Numbered from the stretch's first letter, positions 1 to 7,178 are shown. The stretch: 12,058 bases of DNA from Silvimonas sp. (GCA_030151005.1 JASLES010000436.1:1-12058), one strand, 5' to 3'. Notes: a model not told the origin generated them from the letters alone. Translations and numbers: made by a program.

Positions 1-1426
1 GCATGAGCTGCACCGCTTTGCTTTCCGGGTCCAGCCCGGCTTCGACCAACCGCAAGGGCAGTTCTTTGCGTTGATCCCACCAGGACAAATTGCGGGAGAG
101 TCGATCCAGCTGATCCGTACCCAGCCCCAACGTGCGGCCCAGATCACGCAGCGTGGATTTGGGGCGATAGGTAATCACCGTCGCGGCCAGCGCGGCACGT
201 TCACGAGTGTATTTCCTGTACAGGTACTGGATGACCTCTTCACGCCGGTCATGCTCGAAATCCACATCAATATCCGGGGGTTCGTCGCGGTTGACCGAAA
301 TAAACCGCTCAAACAATGAATTACCCAACGCAGGATCAACGGAGGTAATCCCCAGCACATAACACACCGCGGAGTTGGCCGCAGACCCACGCCCCTGGCA
401 CAAGATGTCCTGGCTGCGGGCAAACTGGACAATGTCATGCACGGTGAGAAAGTACGGCTCGTATTGCCGGATGCGGATGACCTCCAGCTCATGCGCAATC
501 TGCTGGGCCACTTTCTCTGGCACGCCTTCCGGGTAACGCCATTGCAAGCCAGACTCAGTCAGCGCCGCCAGATGTGTCGTCGCGGTTTGCCCCTCTGGCA
601 CCAGTTCATCGGTTGGGTATTCATATTGCAGTTCTTTCAGATCAAACGTGCAGCGCGACGCCACATGCAAGGTTTCGGCCAGCAACTCTGCCGGATACAA
701 AATCCCTAGCCGTTGCCGCGGCCGCAGATGACGCTCGCCATTGGGAAACAATGCATGGCCGCATTCCGCCACCGGCTTGTGCAAACGCAATGCGGTCATC
801 ACGTCTTGCAAGGCGCGGCGGGAACGCGTGTGCATGTGGACATCCCCCGCTGCCATGCAAGGCAAGCCAACCTGACCAGACAGCCAACGCAGTTGTTTCA
901 GCCGCCCGGCATCATCCGGGCCTTGCAAGAGTTCAACGGCAATCCATGCACGGTCTTCAAACACGGACCGGAACCACAAGCCGTCCTCAAGATCAGGTTG
1001 TTCAGGCGGAATCCACAGGGCCAGCAAACCCCGCGCCGCATCCGCAACCTGGTTACGGGTCAGGTGATACTCGCCTTTGGCGGCGGCACGGCGACCCAGC
1101 GTAATCAGGGCAGACAAGTCGCCATAGGCGTTGCGGTCCGGTGCCAGCAGGACCAGCTTGAGGCCGTCATCCAGAGTGAACTCCGCCCCGACAATCAGCT
1201 TGAGCGGATCACCCTTCATGCTATTGATGGCCTGCCAGGCCCGCACAATGCCGGCCAGCGAGCATTCATCGGTGATGGCCAGCGCGGTGTAACCCAGCTC
1301 CCGGGCTTTTTCGACTAGTTCTTGTGCGTGGGAGGCCCCACGCTGAAACGAAAAGTTGGAGAGGCAATGCAGTTCGGCATACGCCGGCAAAACCGTCAGG
1401 CCGGTCGTGTTGTCAGAAGATGCCAT
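1..1426 (-). CDS. dnaE2: Error-prone DNA polymerase DnaE2 (ImuC), N-terminal 475 residues
   Basis: This is the catalytic subunit of the ImuA-ImuB-DnaE2 mutasome, a C-family polymerase for translesion synthesis and SOS mutagenesis. Translating the minus strand from ATG at 1426-1424 gives an open frame to the window edge. An N-terminal PHP domain begins with AELHCLSNFSFQRGAS (about residues 18-32) and continues through ITDECSLAG (51-59) and AGDVHMH (193-199). The polymerase core shows CQGRGSAANSAVCYVLGIT (about 343-361) and PPDIDVDFEHDRREEVIQY (383-401), in which D385 and D387 are the expected catalytic aspartates. The family is about 1,000-1,080 residues, so more than half lies off the left edge. 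The start codon sits inside the end of imuB (14-nt overlap, different frame), with a weak GGTGG about 5 nt upstream, which implies translational coupling. DnaE2 is distinguished from replicative DnaE1 by these signature sequences and by the imuAB context. Confidence 0.95.
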   Translation of the reverse strand, partial: MASSDNTTGLTVLPAYAELHCLSNFSFQRGASHAQELVEKARELGYTALAITDECSLAGIVRAWQAINSMKGDPLKLIVGAEFTLDDGLKLVLLAPDRNAYGDLSALITLGRRAAAKGEYHLTRNQVADAARGLLALWIPPEQPDLEDGLWFRSVFEDRAWIAVELLQGPDDAGRLKQLRWLSGQVGLPCMAAGDVHMHTRSRRALQDVMTALRLHKPVAECGHALFPNGERHLRPRQRLGILYPAELLAETLHVASRCTFDLKELQYEYPTDELVPEGQTATTHLAALTESGLQWRYPEGVPEKVAQQIAHELEVIRIRQYEPYFLTVHDIVQFARSQDILCQGRGSAANSAVCYVLGITSVDPALGNSLFERFISVNRDEPPDIDVDFEHDRREEVIQYLYRKYTRERAALAATVITYRPKSTLRDLGRTLGLGTDQLDRLSRNLSWWDQRKELPLRLVEAGLDPESKAVQLM

Positions 1427-2873
1427 GTAGCCACCAGTCATGTTGCGTGTGGTCGTACCAGATCCAGTAACGGCGGCCGGAGGGGCCGCGCGCGGTGTAG
1501 TAATCGCGGGCAACGGGGTTGTCATCCCACCAGCCGGATTCAATCCGCTCTGGCCAGCCCTCCATGGTCAGCGTTTCGCCATACCAGGGGCGCTCGTCGC
1601 GCAAACTTAAGCGTTCGGGTTGGGCCAACAGCCAGCCAGGGCGCTCGCCGACGGGCAAGGGCGTACTGGGTTCACCGGGTTGGGCCATGCGCCAGGCCAG
1701 TTCCGGTCGGTGATCCGGCACCGTAGCTACAGCCCGCACCGCGCCCTCCCCCAGCCGGGCAGATAACCGCGCCAGCAGCAGCTGAAAATTGGCATTGCCC
1801 GCTTCATGCCCAAACAGGCCCAGTGGCATGCCGTCCAGTTGATGCAACTGTGCGGCGATCAGCGTCACAGTGAAGGCCGGCGCTGCCAGTTCATAGCGCT
1901 CCAGCCGCTCCTGCAGCACCGACATGAATTCGCTGGCACGGCGGCCCGGCACGCCAAAACGCACGGTCAGTTCACTGGGCGGGATGTCTTCATGTTTAAG
2001 ACGCAAGAGGACTTCCTGTACGCCCAACCCCCGACCGGAGAGGAATGTTTCCAGCGCCTCAAACAACCATTGGCCAACCATGCCAAAGCCATCCAGTGTC
2101 TCGACCGGGTAATCCAGATCCACCGCATATTCAAAACGATCCGGCGGGGTAAACGGCTCGCGCGGGTCAGCGGCAAGACCCAGAGCCTGATCCAGCAAAA
2201 GGGGCAAATCGGTGCCAAAGCGGCGCTTAAGACCAGCGCGCGGCAGGGCTATCACCTCTTCGAGCGTACGCAGGCCCAGTTGCGCCAGGCCCTCCAGCGT
2301 GGCGTCGGGGACGGGTAATACCGCCAGCGGCAACTCGGCCAGGGCCCAGGCAATGTCTTTGTCTGCCATGACCGCCCTGGGGCGATTGCATGCGGCACGC
2401 CAACCAGCGGCCAGTGGCGTGGGCGCAATGCCGATAGTCACCGTCAGCCCAAACTGGTTCAAACCGGTGCTGATCAACTCTCGCAAACGCGACAGTCCGC
2501 CAAAGTATTTAATGCAGCCCCCAATCTCCAGCAATAACGTATTGCTGGTGCCGATGACCACGGTTGGGGTGAACTGCAATGCCCAGGCGGCCAGCACCCC
2601 CATCTTTTGGGCTTCTGCTTCTGGCTTGCGTACAAAGATATCCAGCTCGTTAGCCAGCGCAAACGCCGCAGAGAGCTTCATCCCTGGTCTGATACCAAGG
2701 CCGGCGGCCAGAGTATCGGCCAGCATGACGCGCTCGCCACTGCCCTGGGCAATGACCACCAGGCGCGGTTGCACCTGAACCGGATCAGAATCAGGATCAG
2801 TGGGTGAGCCGTGGTGCCGCGGCGGAAAGACTTCCAGCGGCAACAACGGCAGGTGCAAGGCCAGCCAGAGCAT
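1413..2873 (-). CDS. imuB: ImuB, catalytically inactive Y-family polymerase-like mutasome hub
   Basis: This 486-residue protein is a Y-family (DinB/UmuC-like) homologue that recruits DnaE2 to the sliding clamp. It opens MLWLALHLPLLPLEVFP, the ImuB family start; the usual Y-family VDxDxF active-site aspartates are absent there, consistent with a non-catalytic scaffold. Residues 33-190 read as the palm/fingers remnant. QLDGMPLGLF at about 345-354 lies where a beta-clamp-binding peptide would be expected (my inference). The C-terminal segment around IESGWWDDNPVARDYY (444-459) is typical of ImuB. The start is supported by a perfect AGGAGG ribosome site 6 nt upstream, which lies inside imuA. The gene overlaps imuA by 77 nt and dnaE2 by 14 nt, so the three genes form one transcription unit. 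Confidence 0.94.
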   Translation of the reverse strand: MLWLALHLPLLPLEVFPPRHHGSPTDPDSDPVQVQPRLVVIAQGSGERVMLADTLAAGLGIRPGMKLSAAFALANELDIFVRKPEAEAQKMGVLAAWALQFTPTVVIGTSNTLLLEIGGCIKYFGGLSRLRELISTGLNQFGLTVTIGIAPTPLAAGWRAACNRPRAVMADKDIAWALAELPLAVLPVPDATLEGLAQLGLRTLEEVIALPRAGLKRRFGTDLPLLLDQALGLAADPREPFTPPDRFEYAVDLDYPVETLDGFGMVGQWLFEALETFLSGRGLGVQEVLLRLKHEDIPPSELTVRFGVPGRRASEFMSVLQERLERYELAAPAFTVTLIAAQLHQLDGMPLGLFGHEAGNANFQLLLARLSARLGEGAVRAVATVPDHRPELAWRMAQPGEPSTPLPVGERPGWLLAQPERLSLRDERPWYGETLTMEGWPERIESGWWDDNPVARDYYTARGPSGRRYWIWYDHTQHDWWLHGIF

Positions 2874-3504
2874 ATCGGGCCTCCTGACGCGTCAAACGGA
2901 CCGGGGCAGTCAGGGGCAAACCGCGCCGTTTCAGAATATGTACTTGCCAGCCTTCATCGGTCGTCGCGACAGACAAGCGCAATGACAACGGGGAAGGCAC
3001 CGGATGACCGCGCCCCGGGCGCAACAAAAAACCATAGCTCTGGCCAGATTTGGCGGCCAGTTGCAGGCGGCGACAGGCCCGGTCATCAATAAACCCCTGA
3101 ATCCAGCCCAGCACTGCGCCACAGGCCGGTTCACGCAGGGCTTGTTCCATCGCCCAGAGTGATTCAGACACGCTGGCCGGTTGCAGCCAGAGCGTGCGGC
3201 CAGGATCAATGCCCGCTTGCTGCCAGGCTGGTGCATAGGGCACTTGCGGCGGCGCAATCAGCACCACCTCTCTGGCGCGGGCAATCTGCCCCAGCGCAGG
3301 CCATAACAAGGGCAGCTCCCCACTGCCTGTGCCATTCGCCAGCAAGAGTTCAGTCACACTGCCCAGTGCCCAGCCGCCGCCCGGCAATTGGGCATCCAGC
3401 GCCCGGAAAGCCGATGGCACTGTGGCAGGGGTGGCCCCCATACGCCCATCACCCCGCCAGATCCCCGGGTGCTGCAGTACAGAGACTAGCGCAGCATCGT
3501 TCAT
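2797..3504 (-). CDS. imuA: ImuA, RecA-like mutasome accessory protein
   Basis: This 235-residue protein (also called SulA-like or ImuA') is the first gene of the mutasome cassette and is thought to connect ImuB with RecA. It carries LDAQLPGGGW (about 36-45) followed by GSVTELL, then GTGSGELPLLWPAL (58-71) where RecA has its Walker A loop. The canonical GK[ST] lysine is missing, as is known for this family. IAPPQVPYAPAW (83-94) and WAMEQALREPACGAVLGW (117-134) are further ImuA-like blocks. The open frame extends upstream to an ATG at 3573. However, the consensus promoter and operator at 3539-3567 lie inside that extension, so I chose ATG at 3504-3502, which has AGGA about 9 nt upstream. The MVCFSG start at 3531 would be nearly leaderless and is less likely. 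Confidence 0.9.
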   Translation of the reverse strand: MNDAALVSVLQHPGIWRGDGRMGATPATVPSAFRALDAQLPGGGWALGSVTELLLANGTGSGELPLLWPALGQIARAREVVLIAPPQVPYAPAWQQAGIDPGRTLWLQPASVSESLWAMEQALREPACGAVLGWIQGFIDDRACRRLQLAAKSGQSYGFLLRPGRGHPVPSPLSLRLSVATTDEGWQVHILKRRGLPLTAPVRLTRQEARYALAGLAPAVVAAGSLSAAAPRLTH

Positions 3505-3538
3505 GATGATCAATCCTGAAAAACAAACCATGGGATCG

Positions 3539-3567
3539 ATCATATAGAACGAACGTTCTATTTTCAA
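3539..3567 (-). promoter_or_regulatory. imuA sigma70 promoter
   Basis: Reading the minus strand, TTGAAA (3567-3562) and TATGAT (3544-3539) are separated by exactly 17 nt. Each hexamer matches consensus at five of six positions. The predicted transcription start is near 3532, giving a leader of about 28 nt before the chosen imuA ATG at 3504. This placement also argues against any longer imuA start. The call is by eye from the sequence. Confidence 0.75.
3544..3561. promoter_or_regulatory. Palindromic operator GAAC-N4-GTTC, candidate LexA box of imuA
   Basis: The inverted repeat has 7-bp arms, ATAGAAC and GTTCTAT, around the 4-nt spacer GAAC. It fills the spacer between the imuA -35 and -10 hexamers, so a bound repressor would block RNA polymerase. 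The imuABC cassette is characteristically SOS-induced, so LexA is the natural candidate. The core GAAC-N4-GTTC matches the Gram-positive (DinR-type) LexA motif rather than CTGT-N8-ACAG. No CTGT-N8-ACAG site is visible nearby. Confidence 0.65.
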
Positions 3568-3775
3568 ATGCACCGGATAAACGTCAACACGCAGGTGTGA
3601 CTGGTCTGTGCCCGGATCACGACACGCTAGAACGGGCGCGCTCAGCGCACTGTCGGCATCGCCTGATGCTTTTGGCAGTGCCTAATCACGCAAATAGCAT
3701 TAAAACATCAGGGTGAACCTGAAACCGACCTGCGACGCATGATTCACAACTACATGGGCAGTGATCGGCCGGTTT
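3568..3775. other. Divergent intergenic region, imuA / TPR gene
   Basis: I see no gene in this stretch between the imuA promoter and the promoter of the exported TPR gene. An imperfect nested hairpin lies at 3647-3681: outer arms GCACTG/CAGTGC, inner arms GCATC/GATGC around a 4-nt loop, with an unequal internal loop. A short inverted repeat, TCAGG-GTGAA-CCTGA, lies at about 3709-3723. Neither has a U-tract typical of an intrinsic terminator, and neither can be assigned a function. Confidence 0.4.
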
Positions 3776-3784
3776 TGCTAGAAT
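3776..3784 (+). promoter_or_regulatory. Extended -10 promoter of the TPR / L,D-transpeptidase pair
   Basis: TGCTAGAAT is a perfect extended -10 arrangement (TG-N-TAGAAT, five of six against TATAAT). No good -35 is visible 16-18 nt upstream, which is tolerated by extended -10 promoters. The transcription start would be near 3791. That excludes the ATG at 3739 and supports ATG at 3829 as the start. Confidence 0.5.
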
Positions 3785-3828
3785 CCGCAAGCTTCGGTAT
3801 TTACTCGCCTTTTCGGGACCCCTACACA

Positions 3829-4890
3829 ATGAGCCTGCGACACATCGCTCTCTCCCTGCTTTTCTGCATGATGGCCGGCCCCGCGCTGGCTGGTGACTTT
3901 GAAGATATCCAGCAATTGCTGAAGGCCCACCAGTACAAATCGGTGGTCGATCGCGCCGACAGTTATCTGGCCAAGAACCCTAAAGATGCCCAGATCCGCT
4001 TTCTGCGCGCCATTGCGCTAACTGAGCTGGGCCGCAATGATGAAGCCATCAAGGCCTTCACCTCGTTGACCGAGGATTACCCGCAACTGCCGGAACCGTA
4101 TAACAATCTGGCCGTGCTTTATGCCCAGCAAAACCAGCTGGACAAAGCTCGTACAGCGCTGATGATGGCGATACAGACCAACCCGTCGTACGCCATTGCG
4201 CATGAAAATCTGGGTGATCTGTACGCACGCATGGCATCGCAGGCGTATGACAAAGCACTGCAGCTGGAAGGCAGCAACCAGAACGTGCAAAGCAAGCTGA
4301 CCCTGGTGCGTGAATTGTTCAGCAGCAATCCGGCCATTGCGCCGCACGCTACACCGGCGGCGACCAGTGGTACGAAGGTGGCGCAGAACACGCCGGCCAA
4401 GGCCACGCCAGTGCCGACGCCAGTTGCAACGCCGCGCCCGACGCCAACACCGGCGCCCACGCCAACCCCGAAGCCGACAGCCACGCCAACGTCGGCTCCG
4501 ACCCCAGCGCCTACGCCTGCGCCGGAAAAAGCCTCTGCACCGCGTAATGCCGAGCAAGATGATGTGATCGCAGCGGTTAATGCCTGGGCTAGCGCCTGGT
4601 CGCATCAGAATGTGAATGGTTACCTGGCCGCTTACAGCCGCAATTTCAAGACGCCGAGCGGTACATCGTATACGGATTGGGCTAAAGAGCGCCGTGAACG
4701 TATCGCTTCGCCCAAGTCGATTGAAGTAAGTGTCTCAAATATCAAAATCGACTTTACGAATAACGACACAGCCAGGGTAAAATTCCGCCAGTCTTACAAG
4801 TCGGATCGTCTGTCGGCGCGATCCACTGGTAAAACACTTATCCTGGAAAAAAGTGGCGGTCGCTGGTTGATCGTCGAAGAGCGTACCTGA
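3829..4890 (+). CDS. Exported TPR protein with Thr/Pro-rich linker and C-terminal NTF2-like (Cds6-type) domain
   Basis: The protein has 353 residues. A Sec signal peptide, MSLRHIALSLLFCMMAGPALA, with likely cleavage before GDFED, places it in the periplasm or outside. Residues about 25-150 form TPR-type helical repeats (for example NDEAIKAFTSLTEDYP and LPEPYNNLAVLYAQQNQLDKA). Residues about 166-236 are a low-complexity Thr-Pro-Ala linker that could span the wall. Residues about 243-352 form an NTF2-like domain (VNAWASAWSHQNVNGYLAAY, ending GRWLIVEERT) of the kind found at the end of Cds6-type L,D-transpeptidases. No catalytic transpeptidase domain is present. The frame extends upstream to 3739, but the signal peptide and the promoter at 3776-3784 favour ATG at 3829. 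The next gene begins 12 nt after the stop and ends in a related domain. The exact role is unknown; TPRs suggest a partner-binding adaptor in envelope biogenesis. Confidence 0.85.
   Translation: MSLRHIALSLLFCMMAGPALAGDFEDIQQLLKAHQYKSVVDRADSYLAKNPKDAQIRFLRAIALTELGRNDEAIKAFTSLTEDYPQLPEPYNNLAVLYAQQNQLDKARTALMMAIQTNPSYAIAHENLGDLYARMASQAYDKALQLEGSNQNVQSKLTLVRELFSSNPAIAPHATPAATSGTKVAQNTPAKATPVPTPVATPRPTPTPAPTPTPKPTATPTSAPTPAPTPAPEKASAPRNAEQDDVIAAVNAWASAWSHQNVNGYLAAYSRNFKTPSGTSYTDWAKERRERIASPKSIEVSVSNIKIDFTNNDTARVKFRQSYKSDRLSARSTGKTLILEKSGGRWLIVEERT
4390..4530 (+). repeat. Low-complexity Thr-Pro-Ala coding repeat
   Basis: About 140 nt encode a string of TP, AP and TPxP units (residues about 188-234 of the TPR protein), using mostly ACG/ACC/ACA and CCG/CCA/CCC codons. 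Such a tract is an extended flexible spacer in exported proteins. The repetitive DNA could vary in length between strains. Confidence 0.7.
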
Positions 4891-4902
4891 GCGATTTACT
4901 GA

Positions 4903-6177
4903 ATGACCCGTACCATCAACTGGAGCAAGCTGATTCTCAGTTTGCTGGCTTTGCTGCTACTTGCGCCCGCAGCACAACCACGCATGCCGATTGTCGCGCC
5001 TTACCAGTTGCATCCGTTACAGGACATCAAAGGTAATGCTACCCAAGGCTCGCCCGAGCAAATGATTGTTGCCGCCATCGACGCCATCCGTGATAACCGG
5101 ATGGCCGATGCGCGGGCCACAGTCGATGCCCTGCTCACCAAAGAACCGAACTATCACCTGGCCTATCTGCTCTCCGCCGATCTATACGCCATGCAGGCCG
5201 GTCAGCTGGATACGATGGGTGGTGCTGCGCCCGCCGGTTCTGCGGACAAGCTTGAAGATCTGCGCCGCGAAGCGCTGGTGCGCCTGCGCCGCGAGGCCAG
5301 CCCGCCACCGGTCTCCTTGTTGCCAGCCCAACTGGTGTCATTCTCGGACAAACAAAAGTACGCCATCCTTGTAGATGCCGCTGCGTCGCGCCTGTTTGTT
5401 TTCCAGAATGAAAACGGCGTGCCCAAATATGTGACGGATCATTACGTCACCGTCGGCAAACTGGGCACGGAAAAGGTTCGGGAAGGCGATCAGCGCACGC
5501 CGCTGGGCGTTTATTTTGTCGATAGCCACATGACACGCCCGCAACTGGACAAAACCTTTGGCCAGCAAGCCGATCTTTACGGTGTGGGTGCATGGCCCAT
5601 CTCTTACCCTAACGAGCTGGACCGGCGGGAAGGCAAGACTGGTCACGGCATCTGGCTGCATGGCAGCCCGGCGGCTACGTATTCTCGTCCGCCACAGGCC
5701 TCCAATGGCTGTGTAGTGCTCACTAATCCGGAACTGGCCAGCGTGCAGGCCTATCTGCAGATTGACGTCACCCCGGTTGTCATTGTGCCCAGGATTGATT
5801 GGCTGACGACCGCGCAATGGCAGGAACGTCATGCCGCAGCACTAACCCTGATCGACCATTGGCGGCAATCCTGGCAAGCGCTCAATCTGTCTGGCTATCT
5901 GAATTACTACAGCAAGGATTTCACCAACAGTGACGGGCAGAACTTGTCGGTGTGGGCACGGCAAAAGACCGCTCTGGCGCAGACGCGTAACGATGCACAG
6001 ATCAACCTGTCCAATATCAGCCTGTTTACCGGTGGCAAGGACGGCATGCTGGTGGCGACCTTCGACCAGGATTATCGCAGCAAGGCGCTGGATAACCGCA
6101 TGCGCAAGCGCTTGTACTGGCGCAATGAAGATGGCGCCTGGCGAATTGTGTGGGAAGGTGCGGCCGTCGCAGGGTGA
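4903..6177 (+). CDS. Exported YkuD-fold L,D-transpeptidase with C-terminal NTF2-like (Cds6-type) domain
   Basis: This 424-residue enzyme probably forms 3-3 peptidoglycan cross-links or attaches proteins to the wall. It starts with a hydrophobic export segment (KLILSLLALLLLAPAA, residues about 9-24). Residues about 50-100 contain a TPR-like helical pair (MADARATVDALLTKEPNYHLAYLL). The YkuD catalytic domain spans about 152-295: GDQRTPLGVYFV (195-206), GHGIWLHG with candidate His253, then ASNGCVVLTNPEL with candidate nucleophile Cys270. The residue after CV is Val rather than the common Arg, seen in a subset of the superfamily. Residues about 310-420 form an NTF2-like domain (LIDHWRQSWQALNLSGYLNYYSKDF, ending GAWRIVWEG) related to the end of the preceding protein. 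ATG at 4903 is 12 nt after the upstream stop; the ribosome site is weak, consistent with coupling. A strong terminator follows. Confidence 0.9.
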   Translation: MTRTINWSKLILSLLALLLLAPAAQPRMPIVAPYQLHPLQDIKGNATQGSPEQMIVAAIDAIRDNRMADARATVDALLTKEPNYHLAYLLSADLYAMQAGQLDTMGGAAPAGSADKLEDLRREALVRLRREASPPPVSLLPAQLVSFSDKQKYAILVDAAASRLFVFQNENGVPKYVTDHYVTVGKLGTEKVREGDQRTPLGVYFVDSHMTRPQLDKTFGQQADLYGVGAWPISYPNELDRREGKTGHGIWLHGSPAATYSRPPQASNGCVVLTNPELASVQAYLQIDVTPVVIVPRIDWLTTAQWQERHAAALTLIDHWRQSWQALNLSGYLNYYSKDFTNSDGQNLSVWARQKTALAQTRNDAQINLSNISLFTGGKDGMLVATFDQDYRSKALDNRMRKRLYWRNEDGAWRIVWEGAAVAG

Positions 6178-6199
6178 TGCCCTCACCCTGGATGCAGAA

Positions 6200-6235
6200 C
6201 AACAAAAAACCTCGCCACGGCGAGGTTTTTTGTTG
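6200..6235. terminator. Bidirectional intrinsic terminator between convergent genes
   Basis: A 16-bp perfect stem (6200-6215 with 6220-6235) surrounds the loop CACG. Its GC core is CCTCGC/GCGAGG, flanked by A6 (6204-6209) on the left and T6 (6226-6231) on the right. Each strand therefore has a hairpin followed by a U-tract. It serves the L,D-transpeptidase unit on the plus strand and the dehydrogenase on the minus strand. Confidence 0.93.
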
Positions 6236-6258
6236 GTGCCATGCATTCATCAATGCGC

Positions 6259-6999
6259 CTACAAGGTCAGGCCACCAGTCACTTCGATGGCGGCGCCATT
6301 GATATAGCTGGCCTCATCACTGGCCAGGAACGCATACACGTTGGCAATTTCTTCCGGGCGTGCCATGCGCTTCATTGGCACTTTGTCTTCCATGGCCTGA
6401 ATCACCTTCTCGGGCATGGCATTGAGGATCGGGGTGGCAACAAAGCCAGGGCAAACGGCATTGGCACGAATCCCTTTTTTGCCCAGTTCCTTGGCCCAGG
6501 TTTTCACAAAACCGATCACGCCGAACTTGGAGGCCGCGTAATTAGTCTGCCCAAAGTTACCGTACACGCCCACGACAGAAGACGCGTTCAGAATCACGCC
6601 CTGCCCTTGTTCAATCATCGTATCGATCACGGCCTTGGTACAGTTGTACACGCCCTTGAGGTTGATATCGATGACGCGGTCAAACTGCTCTTCGGTCATC
6701 TTGAACAACTGGGCGTCAGCCACGATACCGGCGTTGTTGACCAGGATATCAATGCGGCCGAACCGGGATTTGACACCAGCGACCATCTCGGCAATCGTTG
6801 CCTTGTCAGTGACATCAACCAGAAAGCCAGCGGCCTCTGTCCCCAGTGCCGTCAGCTCGGACACCACTTGATCCACGCCAGCGCGGTTGAGATCACAGAC
6901 CACCACCTTGGCGCCTTCCTGCGCAAACTTGAGCGCGGTAGCCTGACCAATACCGCTGGCGCTACCGGTAATAATGGCAACTTTATCCTTCAGTTTCAT
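6259..6999 (-). CDS. FabG-like short-chain dehydrogenase/reductase (3-oxoacyl-ACP or acyl-CoA reductase type)
   Basis: This is a 246-residue classical SDR oxidoreductase of the cytoplasm, closest in style to FabG (3-oxoacyl-ACP reductase) and related 3-hydroxyacyl-CoA dehydrogenases. Features seen are the Rossmann glycine motif TGSASGIG (11-18), D36 after the second beta strand, NNAG (88-91), N113, S140/S141, and YAASK with Y154 and K158, so the Asn-Ser-Tyr-Lys catalytic set is complete. An acidic residue at position 36 usually favours NAD(H) over NADP(H), so a biosynthetic FabG role is not certain. The start is ATG at 6999 with AGGAG 7 nt upstream; a longer frame from 7032 would bury this ribosome site. 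It sits outside any fab cluster and appears to be a single-gene unit. A weak promoter candidate (TTGTTG-17 nt-TATGCT, 7124-7096, minus strand) lies upstream. Confidence 0.88.
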   Translation of the reverse strand: MKLKDKVAIITGSASGIGQATALKFAQEGAKVVVCDLNRAGVDQVVSELTALGTEAAGFLVDVTDKATIAEMVAGVKSRFGRIDILVNNAGIVADAQLFKMTEEQFDRVIDINLKGVYNCTKAVIDTMIEQGQGVILNASSVVGVYGNFGQTNYAASKFGVIGFVKTWAKELGKKGIRANAVCPGFVATPILNAMPEKVIQAMEDKVPMKRMARPEEIANVYAFLASDEASYINGAAIEVTGGLTL

Positions 7000-7137
7000 C
7001 GACTTACTCCTGCTGACGATAAGGTGCTGCATGCCCGGCTACAAGAAAGTACCGCGCAGCAGTGAACGCGCCCATGCACGCCCGTGACAAGGCGTAGCAT
7101 AGCGTGCGTTGTGCGTCGCAACAATAAAAAGAAGATG

Positions 7138-7159
7138 AAAACGGGACCGAACGGCCCCG
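7138..7159 (-). terminator. Probable intrinsic terminator of the DUF3579 gene
   Basis: In the minus-strand transcript, CGGGGCCG and CGGUCCCG pair over 8 bp (one G-U pair) around a UU turn, followed by UUUUC. It begins 20 nt after the DUF3579 stop codon. The short U-tract makes it moderate in strength. It suggests that the downstream dehydrogenase is transcribed separately. Confidence 0.6.
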
Positions 7160-7178
7160 GAGGATACAGCAGGCGGGT

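Noticed and set aside
71..1318. Several long frames on the plus strand and in other minus frames (e.g. 574-1104, 713-1318)
   Set aside because: They lie within dnaE2, whose translation contains PHP and catalytic polymerase motifs; these frames are shadows with no recognisable protein.
3505..3573. N-terminal extension of ImuA to an ATG at 3573
   Set aside because: The extension spans the predicted promoter and operator, and the extra residues do not resemble ImuA.
3739..3828. 30-residue extension of the TPR protein before the signal peptide
   Set aside because: It would put the signal peptide inside the protein and lies across the extended -10 promoter at 3776-3784.
4018..4605. 195-codon minus-strand frame opposite the TPR gene, Arg/Gly-rich
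   Set aside because: It is the antisense of the Thr/Pro codon repeat; the composition is an artefact of the GC-rich low-complexity coding tract.
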